Shown in pieces: positions 1-12,046 of a DNA stretch of 64,000 nucleotides (position 1 is its first letter; the number at the start of each line of letters is the position of its first letter). The DNA comes from Eunapius fragilis (lineage: Eukaryota > Porifera > Demospongiae > Spongillida > Spongillidae). The notes under the pieces were generated by a model. It saw nothing but the letters and a program-made list of their open reading frames with translations, made no database searches and was not told the DNA's origin. The stretch is taken from NCBI GenBank assembly GCA_963681505.1, contig OY811990.1, forward strand, positions 1,792,435 through 1,856,434, read 5' to 3'. A program made the position numbers and the translations under genes.

Positions 1-50
1 AAAGAGCTGGGAGTGTGTGTGCGTGTGTGTGTGTGTGTGTGTATACACTG

Positions 51-88
<38 letters not shown>

Positions 89-375
89 TCTTGCCCAGGG
101 TACAGACCACAAGATGACACAACTGACTGGCGTCTAGAGATATTTAACTCCTTCTTGCTCAGGGCACAGACCAAATCAACCGGTTATATAAAGAGATTCT
201 CCTAACATGCATCCAGGAAAAACAGCACATACACACACACACACCCCACACACACACACACACACACACACATTCTTGCCCAGGGCACAGACCAACCCAA
301 CCGGTTACATAAAGAGATTCTCCTAATATACATCCCAGGAAAAAGAGCACACACACATACACACAAACCACACAT

Positions 376-454
<79 letters not shown>

Positions 455-763
455 TTCTTGCGTAGGGTACAGACCACGCCCAGATGACACAACTTTTTGT
501 AAGTTCTCGGGTTGGGGGCGGAGGGGGGGGAGCTTATTCGTGGTACTTTACGGTAGTATTTTTTAAACTCCTTCTTGCCCAGGGCATAGTCTGCATAGAC
601 CAACCCAACCGGTTACATAAAGAGATTCTCCTAATACATCCTAGGAAAAAGTGCACACACACATATATACACACAAACACACACACACACACACACATAC
701 ACACACACATACACACAAACACACACACAAACACACACACAAACACACACACAAACACACACA

Positions 764-797
<34 letters not shown>

Positions 798-930
798 ACA
801 CACATTTCTGCCCAGGCTATAGACCACACCCAGATGACATAAATGACTAGCGGCTAGAGATACAGACCAATCCAACCGGTTAATCTGCATCAGCTAAAGA
901 AAAGAGATTCTTCCTAATATACACCCAGGA
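1..930. repeat. CA/TG microsatellites in a diverged tandem array
   Basis: Long CA runs (about 54-86, 229-272, 349-452, 649-796) alternate with a repeated non-microsatellite segment. That segment contains TTCTTGCCCAGGG, ACAGACCA, CAACCGGTTA and AAAGAGATTCTCCTAATA in that order, near 88, 273, 456, 570 and 806. The array is therefore a larger tandem repeat whose units each carry a CA tract. All open frames here encode only Cys-Val or His-Thr runs and are not genes. Confidence 0.9.
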
Positions 931-1162
931 AAAATATCTGGTCGTATGTGTGAATGTTCGTGTGTGCGCGCGTGGTGTACTTGTCATGCGCAACAGACCG
1001 TTAACTTACGCAGTCGTAGAGAAAAGGTTGATACACGCCGAGTGCATGTTCGTCGATTTAGGTACGCCGATGAAAGAAATTACGTTTTGAACCAGACGCA
1101 CATTACGAGCATTTAGAAAGCGACACGCTCCTCCCACTCACACACTCACCAGCACCTATAAC

Positions 1163-1196
1163 CAAGGATTATTAACCTGTAATTGTTAATAATCCT
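1163..1196. repeat. Short inverted repeat
   Basis: AAGGATTATTAAC and GTTAATAATCCTT flank an 8-nt loop. No gene is visible between 930 and 1500; apart from this hairpin I see nothing there. Confidence 0.6.
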
Positions 1197-1502
1197 TGCT
1201 ATAACTTGCTCCATAAGGACGCGCCCACCATTGGCATGTTATTAATCATTATTGGCTCAAAATAAGATTATTACGTAATTGGCAAAAGTAATTAATTTTG
1301 TTGTTGATTCTTCTGCTCGCAAGATGAAAGTGAAAAATAAAAGAATGCATGATTTATATTTTGAAAAATAATCCTACTGCATTCATGTTTTTAAAAAATC
1401 AAACACTTTACATGAGTTTACAATGTACAGACGTCTATGGATGTCGGAAATTGCTGGACATGTTCTACACGGCAACAATTAAGCTTCTGCATGTTTCACA
1501 GG

Positions 1503-1648
1503 GAAAAAAAGCATCGAATCATTGAATCATTGATGTGATTGAACAGAGAATCACGCAAAAATCATACGCTTTATTGATTTTTGTGTGATTCTCTGTTCAA
1601 TAAAACAAAGATTTCTAAATGATTCTAAATGATTCGACGCTTTTTTTT
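1503..1648. mobile_element. Foldback MITE, GCGTCGAATCATT family, copy 1
   Basis: The ends are inverted (AAAGCATCGAATCATT at the left, GATTCGACGCTTT at the right). The middle is also inverted (GTGATTGAACAGAGAATCAC against GTGATTCTCTGTTCAAT). A second, cleaner copy lies at 40186-40320, so this is a dispersed non-autonomous element. No coding capacity. Confidence 0.75.
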
Positions 1649-1736
1649 TCCTGTGTTTTTATTGTGAACAATCATTCATATTTTTACAAAATAAATGGAG
1701 TCAAGTATGGCAGCGAATAGGGACCTAGCGCATATA

Positions 1737-2145
1737 AAAAATTTCCAGGAAGGAACTTCAAAGTTGACGCGTGCAATTAACCGATTACCGCCGAGATACG
1801 CACATCTGCGTCAAAAATGTGTTTACCGTTACCAATGAATTTTTCCAGACCCTTTGAAAAATTATACCAATTTGAAGTCACTCATGTTCACGGCTTCAGA
1901 TTATGTTGTTGAAACCCCCTTTCTGCTAACATAACATTCCTCTGTACATTGCCTCATTTAGTTGTTTATGGACAACTCCTCTCAAGTTCCTTCAAAATTT
2001 TACTTCGTAGGCCATAAACTCTGCACAATAACTATTTCACAGCTAGCAAATTAAATATCCCTTCAATGACCACGAAAACTTTTTTATTTATAAGAATACT
2101 TTTGTGAATAAAATGGCGGCCAGACGCCAAATTGAGCCGCAAATT
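1737..2145 (+). repeat. Partial U repeat (3' end of the 2.24 kb unit)
   Basis: This segment matches the last 400 bp of each U unit (for example 5787-6189). It runs from the ATTTCCAGGAA motif through GTTGACGCGTGCAATTAACC to AAATTGAGCCGCAAATTT. It then departs into GGCCACGCACG instead of continuing into the next unit, and the DUF1254 gene follows. Confidence 0.85.
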
Positions 2146-2353
2146 TGGCCACGCACGACCGTTTTTCCAGGCAAGCGCTTTTTATACAGCCACGCATCTG
2201 TACATATACCTCTCTCTGCATGGGTTTAAAAATTATCGTAACTTAAATGTATATCTAGACACTCGTAACTAGATCTAAATAAATAATCAATATAGTCGCA
2301 GTCTACATTGTACCTTAGCCAGCTAAAAGCGCACAACCTTTCTTGTGCTGCAT

Positions 2354-3712
2354 TCATCCACTTGCAGCCATCACCTTGCGCACAACAGGCGGAAAATAAT
2401 TGAAAGGGTCAGTTCCCACATAGAGACGGAACATGAGGACAAATTTTCCATTTGGAGCTGGAAGCCAGTATTTATATCTTTCTTCACTTTTAGGTCTTGT
2501 CGCCTGCACGTAAATGGTAAACGGTTCATTAGTATTGACACCTACTGTCCGGTCACCGATAGAATAGCGACTAATCTCGTTCTCTACTAACAGGTAGTTG
2601 GGCAGGTAGTACATGGTGATCGACCAGAACCCTCATTTTCGAACTGTTGGCAACATGTCGGCTTGAAAGTTCAGCTGGTATTGGGCACCATTACCGCAGT
2701 CGAACTCTGCTGATTGATCGTCCTTCAAGCACTGGCTGTACACGGCCTCTTCCGGATTCAAGCCATACAAGCCAACGCGGGCTCCCACAGCGCGATCTAA
2801 ATATCTGCCTTGCATGACTTCCTTAGGTCCAAAATGTGGATTGGCGGGGTCGTTCATGGACCAACCGCTTGGGCTTAAACTTACTTTCTTCGCATCATTT
2901 TCGATATCCATCCATGCGTCCAGAGCCCCATTGAGTATGTCAGGCTTCATGTCATTACTGGGGTTGAAAGCGATGCCTGGACCCACGCTGATGCGTTTAA
3001 AATTTTCAAGCATCTGTTGCTCCTTTTCGTTATCGATATTCATGTATAGCAGCATGAAGTTGGCACACGTGAAAAAATTTTCAATGTCCATATTAGGATA
3101 GCCTGGATGCTCTGGGTCCTCAGAGCTCTGAGGATTACAAGGCGGGACCGGGAATTTGATGTTGTCCTCTCTGCCGCTCGGCACAATCGGCTCTACTTTG
3201 TAACCAGCCTGAATGGTTTTGACGTTTTCAAGATCATCTTGATTAATTACTTGAGTGCGCACAATAACATACACGAAATCACTGTCGGCAATGAGCTTTT
3301 CTTTGTGAGGTGGCAAGTTGGGGGGGTTGCTATCTCTTTGTGTCGTAATGACATAGTTAGCTGTATCCCAACCATCATTACCACCAACGGGAGATATTAC
3401 GCGCAAGTTGTACGTGAAACCGTCGTTCAGTAGCACGCTGTAATAGCGGCTGTCCTTCTCCAGCCTGGGCACAGTCAGCATCACGGGTCCATTCCTGAGA
3501 TCCAGCCAGGCCAGTGAGTAAAGTGTGTCGTTGTTCGGGGAGACAATGGTGGTATCGGTCGGTCCCGCCAGCTCTGTGTTGTGAGTAAATGTGTTGAAGC
3601 ATCCCGGTCGACCATCGCTTATCAATACTTGGGCGTACATCACTTTGTAAGTTTCAATGGTGGGGTAGAGAAACATGTACGCTTCCTTTGCGATCTCCTG
3701 AACTTCGGACAT
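2354..3712 (-). CDS. DUF1254/DUF1214 domain protein with one in-frame TGA
   Basis: Single-exon gene of 453 codons including the final stop and one internal TGA at 2633-2635. The start chosen is the ATG at 3712 (MSEVQEIAKEAYMFLYP). The longer upstream frame starts at a non-ATG codon and has no family match. The N-terminal part shows the DUF1254 signature (VSPNNDTLYSLAWLDL and DSRYYSVLL). The C-terminal part shows DUF1214 features (GFWSITMYYLP, YWLPAPNGKFVLMFRLY). The TGA lies directly before GFWSITM, in the same frame, so both halves read as one protein once it is crossed. The family is mainly bacterial with scattered eukaryotic members, and its biochemical role is not established. Lack of introns and the bacterial affinity suggest lateral transfer (inference). 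TGA could be a sequencing error, a recent nonsense mutation or readthrough. Confidence 0.85.
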
Positions 3713-3790
3713 TATGCACGCAGTTAGCGGCAATCTTATGCTGGCAGTTCGGTGTTTAATATGGATTACTTTTGACGTGCATGTGCTGAG

Positions 3791-3800
3791 TTTATATATA
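3791..3800 (-). promoter_or_regulatory. Possible TATA box for the DUF1254 gene
   Basis: TATATATAAA on the minus strand lies about 80 bp upstream of the ATG at 3712, a plausible core-promoter position. No experimental or comparative support. Confidence 0.35.
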
Positions 3801-3938
3801 CACACTAGGTCAGCAAAGATCAATTCAGAGGTTTAATTTGTGGTTCAATGCCATCTGTTGCACAATCAAAATTTTACAGTGTAATGTGGCCATAAGGAAT
3901 TTGGGTGTGGTGGAGGCAATCTGAAGCCACGTTCATGA

Positions 3939-6189
3939 AGGAGGATAAATTGGTATAATGTTCTTATTATATGGCGGGTGATACGTACTAAAATTAGTGA
4001 CTGCCCATTCACCTTAAATAACAATAATATTAATCACCACTTCTGCTCTGCTCTGCCTTCTATGCCCCTCCCATCTCCACATCTTCTCAGCTATTCAACC
4101 TGTGCAGCAAGAACGCCCTCCCTCCAAAGACCGTAGTAGACACTGCATGAAGATGCTTTTATTACCATTCCGTGCAATATAGTATAGTGCAAAGCCTTAT
4201 GTGTTGGCCAAGGTCTGCAGATCACAATTTGGGTAGGTTCTTCAATATCGTACGTAAAAGTGGTGACCGTATTATACGACAAAAATTGTGACCGAAAATT
4301 TCAATTTAGCCATTGCATAGTGACAGATCGGAAGACAGTTCTCGCCATTGAAGTAGTATTTTGGTTTTCTTTTGTATTCCTCTTACAAGGTACTCATCTT
4401 ACTAAGTTTTGTTGCTGTCAAATGTAATTAGGCATAATGCATCGAGTTGACGTTGGCATGTAGAGAAATAGATACTTGGACTTATTGGAGTATTTCGTTT
4501 TGGCATGAAAAGGCAGGATCAAAAAGATGAGGTGTTTGCTCTCTGGGTTAAGCAATACCTGTACGCTTAATACCATAAGTTCCCGCTGATTCCCACGGGG
4601 GTTCCAATAGGGCGTGCGTTGTGGCTTGAAACATATCCAAATCGCCACTATAAAGCTTTAGATTAGTAACAGTATGTTGTGAAATGCCCAATGTAGTAGA
4701 AACAGTCATACCAAGTATGATCAATCTAAAAGTATTTCTATATATAGCACACCTTATTATTAGAGAGGCACGGAAAAGCAGAGTGGATATCAACACATCC
4801 TATGATAATCTGTCTTGGCATAAAATATAGCTAAGCTAGTGTAATTCCCAGCTTTATTTTTAAGGGTCTCGTGCCCAGGCCGAACAGTACCAAGTATGCA
4901 ATTTACATGTGAGCTATCGGAAGTTTCGTTAGAAACTTCCATATAGGATTTGACCCCGACTATGAATGTCATTAAAAAAACGCGACCCGTCTGTAACAAC
5001 ACTCCCGACGATCGGATCGTGTAGCTTGTTTTAGCAATCGATCTAGAAGTCAAAAATGAGTAGTTTCGTTTTTGTTTCATGTCGCTGAACCGCGTGGTTG
5101 TTGAGAACAAGAGTGTACTGCCCGTCCTCGTACCCAGTCTCGGAACAAGGGGCGGGTCGTCTTCTTCTTCTCCTCCTCTTTCTTCTTGGCAACGCATAAC
5201 TCAGGACAGGAACATTTCTAAGCGATGAAAATTTCACCAATAGCTTCAGAATCGGCTGGAGGACTCGCTTTTATATAATATATGAAAAAAAAAAAAGAAA
5301 ACAAGTAAATAAAAACATTCTCTACGAGAAAGTTGGTGGGATATAGGATTTGATTATGACATTGGTGGTGTAAAAAGCAAGGAAACAAGGTCTTATCAGA
5401 AGGGAAAATGTCATAGTCCTATATTTAGCACACAAACAACACATGCCCTAGAAATGTGCTAAATATAGGACTATGACATTTTCCCTTCTGATAAGACCTT
5501 GTTTCCTTGCTTTTTACACCACCAATGTCATAATCAAATCCTATATCCCACCAACTTTCTCGTAGAAAATGTTTTTATTTACTTGTAACATTTGGTTACC
5601 TTATTTCCACTAGAATGAAGACTATTTCAGATTTAAACAAGTTTGTAGATAATTTAAGATATGATTGAGATGAGAATAATTGTTTAAGAGCACAGATTAT
5701 TACGAAAGGGACTGGTGATTTACATGTATATGAAGATAAAAATATAATAAAATGATGGCATCTTTGGCTGCCACAAGTAAAATACAAAATTTCCAGGAAA
5801 AACTTCAAAGTTGACGCGTGCAATTAACCGATTACCGCCGAGATACGCACATCTGCGTCAAAAATGTGTTTACCGTTACCAATGACTTCTTCCAGACCCT
5901 TTGAAGAATTATACCAATTTGAAGTCACTCATGTTCACGGCTTCAGATTATGTTGTTGAAACCCCCTTTCTGCTAACATAACATTCCTCTGTACATTGCC
6001 TCATTTAGTTGTTTATGGACAACTCCTCTCAAGTTCCTTCAAAATTTTACTTCGTAGGCCATAAACTCTGCACAATAACTATTTCACAGCTAGCAAATTA
6101 AATATCCATTCATTGACCACGAATCCTTTTCTATTTATAAGCATACATTTAGTAAAATGGCGGCCAGACGCCAAATTGAGCCGCAAATT
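3939..6189 (+). repeat. U repeat, tandem unit 1
   Basis: First full unit of a head-to-tail array. It starts at AAGGAGGATAAATTGG and ends at GAGCCGCAAATTT. Unit 2 repeats it almost base for base with an offset of 2239-2247 bp. Small open frames on the minus strand (63, 76, 82 and 75 residues) recur in every unit but match nothing I recognise. They recur because the DNA is duplicated. A foldback MITE lies inside at 5301-5586. Confidence 0.9.
5301..5586. mobile_element. Foldback MITE, ACAAGTAAATA family, in U unit 1
   Basis: Two arms of about 132 bp (5301-5432 and 5455-5586) are reverse complements around a 22-nt loop. The ends read ACAAGTAAATAAAAACATTC and its complement. Arms contain GAGAAAGTTGGTGGGATATA. 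Other copies lie at 7540, 13894, 19254, 52759 and 56507. Confidence 0.85.
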
Positions 6190-8428
6190 TAAAGGAGGAT
6201 AAATTGGTATAATATTCTTATTATATGGCGGGTGATAAGTACTAAAATTAGCGACTGCCCATTCACCTTTAATACCAATATTAATCACCACCTCTACTCT
6301 GCTCTGCCTTCTATGCCCATTCCATCTCCACATCTTCTCAGCTATTCAACCTGTGCAGCAAGAACGCTCTCCCTCCAAAGACCGTAGTAGACACTGAAGG
6401 TGCTTTTATTACCATTCCGTGCAATATAGTATAGTGCAAAGCCTTATGTGTTGGCCAAGGTCTGCAGATCACAATTTGGGTAGGTTCTTCAATATCGTAC
6501 GTAAAAGTGGTGACCGTATTATGCGACAAAAATTGTGACCGACAATTTCAATTTAGCCATTGCATAGTGACAGATCGGAAGACAGTTCGCGCCATTGAAG
6601 TAGTATTTTGGTTTTCTTTTGTATTCCTCTTACAAGGTACTCATCTTACTAAGTTTTGTTGTTGTCAAATGTAATTAGGCATAATGCATCGAGTTGACGT
6701 TGGCATGTAGAGAAATAGATACTTGGACTTATTGGAGTATTTCGTTTTGGCATGAAAAGGCAGGATCAAAAAGATGAGGTGTTTGCTCTCTGGGTTAAGC
6801 AATACCTGTACGCTTAATACCATAAGTTCCCGCTGATTCCCACGGGGGTTCCAATAGGGCGTGCGTTGTGGCTTGAAACATATCCAAATCGCCACTATAA
6901 AGCTTTAGATTAGTAACAGTATGTTGTGAAATGCCCAATGTAGTAGAAACAGTCATACCAAGTATGATCAATCTAAAAGTATTTCTATATATAGCACACC
7001 TTATTATTAGAGAGGCACGGAAAAGTAGAGTGGATATCAACACATCCTATGATAATCTGTCTTGGCATAAAATATAGCTAAGCTAGTGTAATTCCCAGCC
7101 TTATTTTTAAGGGTCTCGTGCCCAGGCCGAACAGTACCAAGTATGCAATTTACATGTGAGCTATCGGAAGTTTCGTTAGAAACTTCCATATAGGATTTGA
7201 CCCCGACTATGAATGTCATTTAAAAAACGCGACCCGTCTGTAACAACACTCCCGACGATCGGATCGTGTAGCTTGTTTTAGCAATCGATCTAGAAGTCAA
7301 AAATGAGTAGTTTCGTTTTTGTTTCATGTCGCTGAACCGCGTGGTTGAAGAGTGTACTGCCCGTCCTCGTACCCAGTCTCGGAACAAGGGGCGGGTCGTC
7401 TTCTTCTTCTCCTCCTCTTTCTTCTTGGCAACGCATAACTCAGGACAGGAACATTTCTAAGCGATGAAAATTTCACCAATAGCTTCAGAATCGGCTGGAG
7501 GACTCGCTTTTATATAATATATGAAAAAAAAAAAAGAAAACAAGTAAATAAAAACATTCTCTACGAGAAAGTTGGTGGGATATAGGATTTGATTATGACA
7601 TTGGTGGTGTAAAAAGCAAGGAAACAAGGTCTTATCAGAAGGGAAAATGTCATAGTCCTATATTTAGCACACAAACAACACATGCCCTAGAAATGTGCTA
7701 AATATAGGACTATGACATTTTCCCTTCTGATAAGACCTTGTTTCCTTGCTTTTTACACCACCAATGTCATAATCAAATCCTATATCCCACCAACTTTCTC
7801 GTAGAAAATGTTTTTATTTACTTGTAACATTTGGTTACCTTATTTCCACTAGAATGAAGACTATTTCAGATTTAAACAAGTTTGTAGATAATTTAAGATA
7901 TGATTGAGATGAGAATAATTGTTTAAGAGCACAGATTATTACGAAAGGGACTGGTGATTTACATGTATATGAAGATAAAAATATAATAAAATGATGGCAT
8001 CTTTGGCTGCCACAAGTAAAATACAAAATTTCCAGGAAAAACTTCAAAGTTGACGCGTGCAATTAACCGATTACCGCCGAGATACGCACATCTGCGTCAA
8101 AAATGTGTTTACCGTTACCAATGAATTTTTCCAGACCCTTTGAAAAATTATACCAATTTGAAGTCACTCATGTTCACGGCTTCAGATTATGTTGTTGAAA
8201 CCCCCTTTCTGCTAACATAACATTCCTCTGTACATTGCCTCATTTAGTTGTTTATGGACAACTCCTCTCAAGTTCCTTCAAAATTTTACTTCGTAGGCCA
8301 TAAACTCTGCACAATAACTATTTCACAGCTAGCAAATTAAATATCCATTCATTGACCACGAATCCTTTTCTATTTATAAGCATACATTTAGTAAAATGGC
8401 GGCCAGACGCCAAATTGAGCCGCAAATT
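6190..8428 (+). repeat. U repeat, tandem unit 2
   Basis: A full unit joined directly to unit 1 at CCGCAAATTT/AAAGGAGGATAAATTGG. It is near-identical to unit 1, with small indels such as loss of TTGTTGAGAACA near 7345. No gene is recognised. Confidence 0.9.
7540..7825. mobile_element. Foldback MITE, ACAAGTAAATA family, in U unit 2
   Basis: Same palindrome as at 5301-5586, at the same place within the unit. It was therefore present before the array amplified. Confidence 0.85.
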
Positions 8429-9350
8429 TAAAGGAGGATAAATTGGTATAATATTCTTATTATATGGCGGGTGATAAGTACTAAAATTAGCGACTGCCCA
8501 TTCACCTTTAATACCAATATTAATCACCACCTCTACTCTGCTCTGCCTTCTATGCCCATTCCATCTCCACATCTTCTCAGCTATTCAACCTGTGCAGCAA
8601 GAACGCTCTCCCTCCAAAGACCGTAGTAGACACTGAAGGTGCTTTTATTACCATTCCGTGCAATATAGTATAGTGCAAAGCCTTATGTGTTGGCCAAGGT
8701 CTGCAGATCACAATTTGGGTAGGTTCTTCAATATCGTACGTAAAAGTGGTGACCGTATTATGCGACAAAAATTGTGACCGACAATTTCAATTTAGCCATT
8801 GCATAGTGACAGATCGGAAGACAGTTCGCGCCATTGAAGTAGTATTTTGGTTTTCTTTTGTATTCCTCTTACAAGGTACTCATCTTACTAAGTTTTGTTG
8901 TTGTCAAATGTAATTAGGCATAATGCATCGAGTTGACGTTGGCATGTAGAGAAATAGATACTTGGACTTATTGGAGTATTTCGTTTTGGCATGAAAAGGC
9001 AGGATCAAAAAGATGAGGTGTTTGCTCTCTGGGTTAAGCAATACCTGTACGCTTAATACCATAAGTTCCCGCTGATTCCCACGGGGGTTCCAATAGGGCG
9101 TGCGTTGTGGCTTGAAACATATCCAAATCGCCACTATAAAGCTTTAGATTAGTAACAGTATGTTGTGAAATGCCCAATGTAGTAGAAACAGTCATACCAA
9201 GTATGATCAATCTAAAAGTATTTCTATATATAGCACACCTTATTATTAGAGAGGCACGGAAAAGTAGAGTGGATATCAACACATCCTATGATAATCTGTC
9301 TTGGCATAAAATATAGCTAAGCTAGTGTAATTCCCAGCCTTATTTTTAAG

Positions 9351-9354
9351 GGTC
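9351..9354. repeat. Target-site duplication GGTC, left
   Basis: GGTC here and at 13458-13461 flank the element. The uninterrupted sequence in units 1 and 2 has a single GGTC (AAGGGTCTCGTG). Confidence 0.9.
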
Positions 9355-10419
9355 TGTCACGAAATATTTGGTCCGGGTCAAAATTTGGTCCGGCCGGACA
9401 AAATATGCCAGCATATTTGGTCCGCCCCCGCCACAAACGGTCCTACCCGAAGCGCATGCGTTTAGAAGTGTGAAAGCACGTGTAGCTGCATCAGAAACTG
9501 CTAGAGAGATGTGTGCGGATGAAAATGAAGATCTGGTCGAAAAGGCATGTCTCTACTTGTTTGATGGGAGGTATCCTGAGTGTAGTACCAGCAACGAAAA
9601 AAGAGTCATCAGAAGAAAGGCTGCAACACTTACTTTGAGAGATGGAGAGGTCTTCTACAAAAAAACCAAAAAGAATTCGACTGGGCAAAAGGTAAATGTA
9701 CACATTGCGCGCTCTGTATGCATGCATGCATTGATGACTTCGATCAAACAGGAGGTATTTGAAGTCAGATACGTTCGCAGCAGCGAGGAAAGGTGCCGCA
9801 TCTTGAAGGCTGCCATGTGGATCTAACATCTGGGCACATGGGTGTCAAGCGTACTTCCCATCGCGTTTTGGAGCGGTTTTTTTGGAAAGGTGTAATAAAG
9901 GATATAGAAATTATGGTAAGTGTTGAATAATATATCTCATTTCTCATTACATGTATATGTTTCTTACACAGATCTCTACCTGTGACCTCTGTCAAAGAAA
10001 TAGCCAGAAACTGTCCATTGCAACACCAGAATTATTTCCAGTTCCAGTCCATTCACCCTGGCATCACGTGGGCATTGATTTTGTTGGCCCTATTTCACCT
10101 AAGACCACCTCGGGAAATAGTTACATTCTTACCCTATGTGATTATTTCACAAAATGGATAGAAGCTGTTGCTCTTCCAACCAAAGAAGCCTCAGGAATAG
10201 CTAGCTCACTGTTTAAGGTATATAAGTGATGCTAATTATATATTCATTTCCCCAATACTTGTGTACTTGCTAGATATTTATGAAGATGGGGCTACCAGCT
10301 GTGATCACTACTGATCAAGGAAGTGAATTCAAGAACCAGCTCAATGATGAAATGATGAAGATTCTGAACATAAGGCACCATCTGATAACTGCATATCATC
10401 CTCAGGTAGACAAAATCAA

Positions 10420-10435
10420 GGGGGGGGGGGGGGGG
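10420..10435 (+). repeat. G16 homopolymer in a transposase intron
   Basis: Sixteen consecutive G residues lie just after the fourth exon donor. Copy 2 has no such run at the equivalent place (about 31710), so it expanded in this copy. The 689-bp intron holds nothing else I recognise. Confidence 0.85.
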
Positions 10436-11743
10436 ATGTAGTACTTAGAATTGATATATCAGTACAAAAATGCAATTCAAACCTGTTGATATCAGTTGAC
10501 ACCACACACTATTTCATTAAAGATCTTTGTGTCTAATGTTTTGGGAATTGAGAAAAGCAATATCAGCAGCTTTTAGACATTTTAATTTGACTGATTTTGG
10601 TGTGTACATAACTAATCATTCTACTGATAAAATTTACAGGGTGTTTCAAAATCAACTATAATTAAATATTAATGCTAAAATTCCTATCAGCAAAGAAAGA
10701 CATGCTAATAGATAATTAACTGAAAAGGTCAAAATGATTCAAACCTCAAAATCTCCTCCTAAATAAGTGAAATCAAAAAACCAATGTGTTGATAACTATA
10801 TGGTTTGAATTTATTAGTCGACTATATAGATGGCAATTATTAAACTTAAACGAACACTATTAAACTTATAATAGAGTAATCTAATATGATGTCAGGAAGT
10901 ATAATTGCTGTTAGTTATTTTAAATTTGTTTGATAGTAATAATTACTGTATATACATGTAAACTTGGGTATTTTGGGCATGCTCAATAATAGAATGTTAT
11001 CAGCAATTATAAGTTAAACTGCTCATTGGAGTAAATTTATGAAACACCTCAGTAACTAAATGAATAACAATGCTATACTGCTTCTGGTCTACAGAGCAAT
11101 GGGTTAGTTGAGAGATTTAATCAGTCTCTACAAAATATGCTTCGCAAGTACATACAAGAAAAGAAAGAGCAATGGGATGATTATTTGGACACTTGCTCAT
11201 TTGCTTACAACACTTCAAAACACGAATCAACAAAATTTACTCCGTTTGAGATTATGTTTGGTCGCAAAGCCATCCTTCCTCTTGATCTTGATGCTGGTGT
11301 ACATCAAGGGTCATGCAATGAAGCTGAAGTGACCATATGTTCTCAGGAAACCGAAATTCAGCAGAAAGAGTCACAGCACAAAGCAATACTGGAGGAAGTG
11401 CAGAAAAACATTATTTCTGCTCAGAAGAAACAGAAGGAGCAGTATGATAAAAAAACACAGTAAGGCAGTCTTTTACTGTGTAGGCACACAAGTCCTGAAG
11501 AAAGACTTCAGAAAGAAGAAAAGAAAAGGAGGCAAACTAGATTTCCCATGGGTTGGACCTTATTTGATCACAAGAAGTCTAGGAAAAGGTTTTTATGAGC
11601 TACAATCATGTGGAAAAGGTCCTGTCACCACGATTCCAAGAGTTAGCCATGTTCATATTAAAGTGTACAAGTCATTGTTCTGTTCACCTTCAAGAAGACT
11701 TCAGCCACCATCAGCCTCCAATGAATCACATTCAAATTCACCT

Positions 11744-12046
11744 GCATTAGGTGCTTCTCCTTCACGCTCAGCTGTGTCTCTGTCACCTACAAAGGATGAG
11801 ACTACATTAGGTGCTTCTCCTTCACGATCAGCTGTGTCTCTGTATCCTACAAAGGATGAGACTACATTAGGTGCTTCTCCTTCACGATCAGCTGTGTCTC
11901 TGTATCCTACAAAGGATGAGACTACATTAGGTGCTTCTCCTTCACGATCAGCTGTGTCTCTGTCACCTACAAAGGATGAGACTACATTAGGTGCTTCTCC
12001 TTCACGATCAGCTGTGACTCTGTCACCTGCAAAGGATGAGACTACA
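11744..12046 (+). repeat. 60-bp coding minisatellite in the Ginger transposase
   Basis: Five tandem 60-bp units encode a Ser/Pro-rich 20-residue repeat (core GASPSRSAVSLSPTKDE) between the integrase GPY/F module and the Ulp1 domain. Copy 2 of the element has only one unit (about 33105-33175), so the array changed in length between copies. Unit length keeps frame. Confidence 0.9.

Noticed and set aside
159-890. Long Cys-Val and His-Thr open frames
   Set aside because: Translations of CA/TG microsatellites. The same peptides appear at 20.2-22.7, 25.5-26.4, 44.5 and 61.3-62.2 kb wherever the dinucleotide occurs.
2633-2635. Selenocysteine at the in-frame TGA of the DUF1254 gene
   Set aside because: The family has no known selenocysteine position and I see no SECIS-like hairpin downstream. 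Left as an unexplained TGA.
4091-9282. Set of 60-84-codon frames repeated three times
   Set aside because: They recur only because the U unit is tandemly duplicated. None shows a domain or a synonymous-change pattern I can see.
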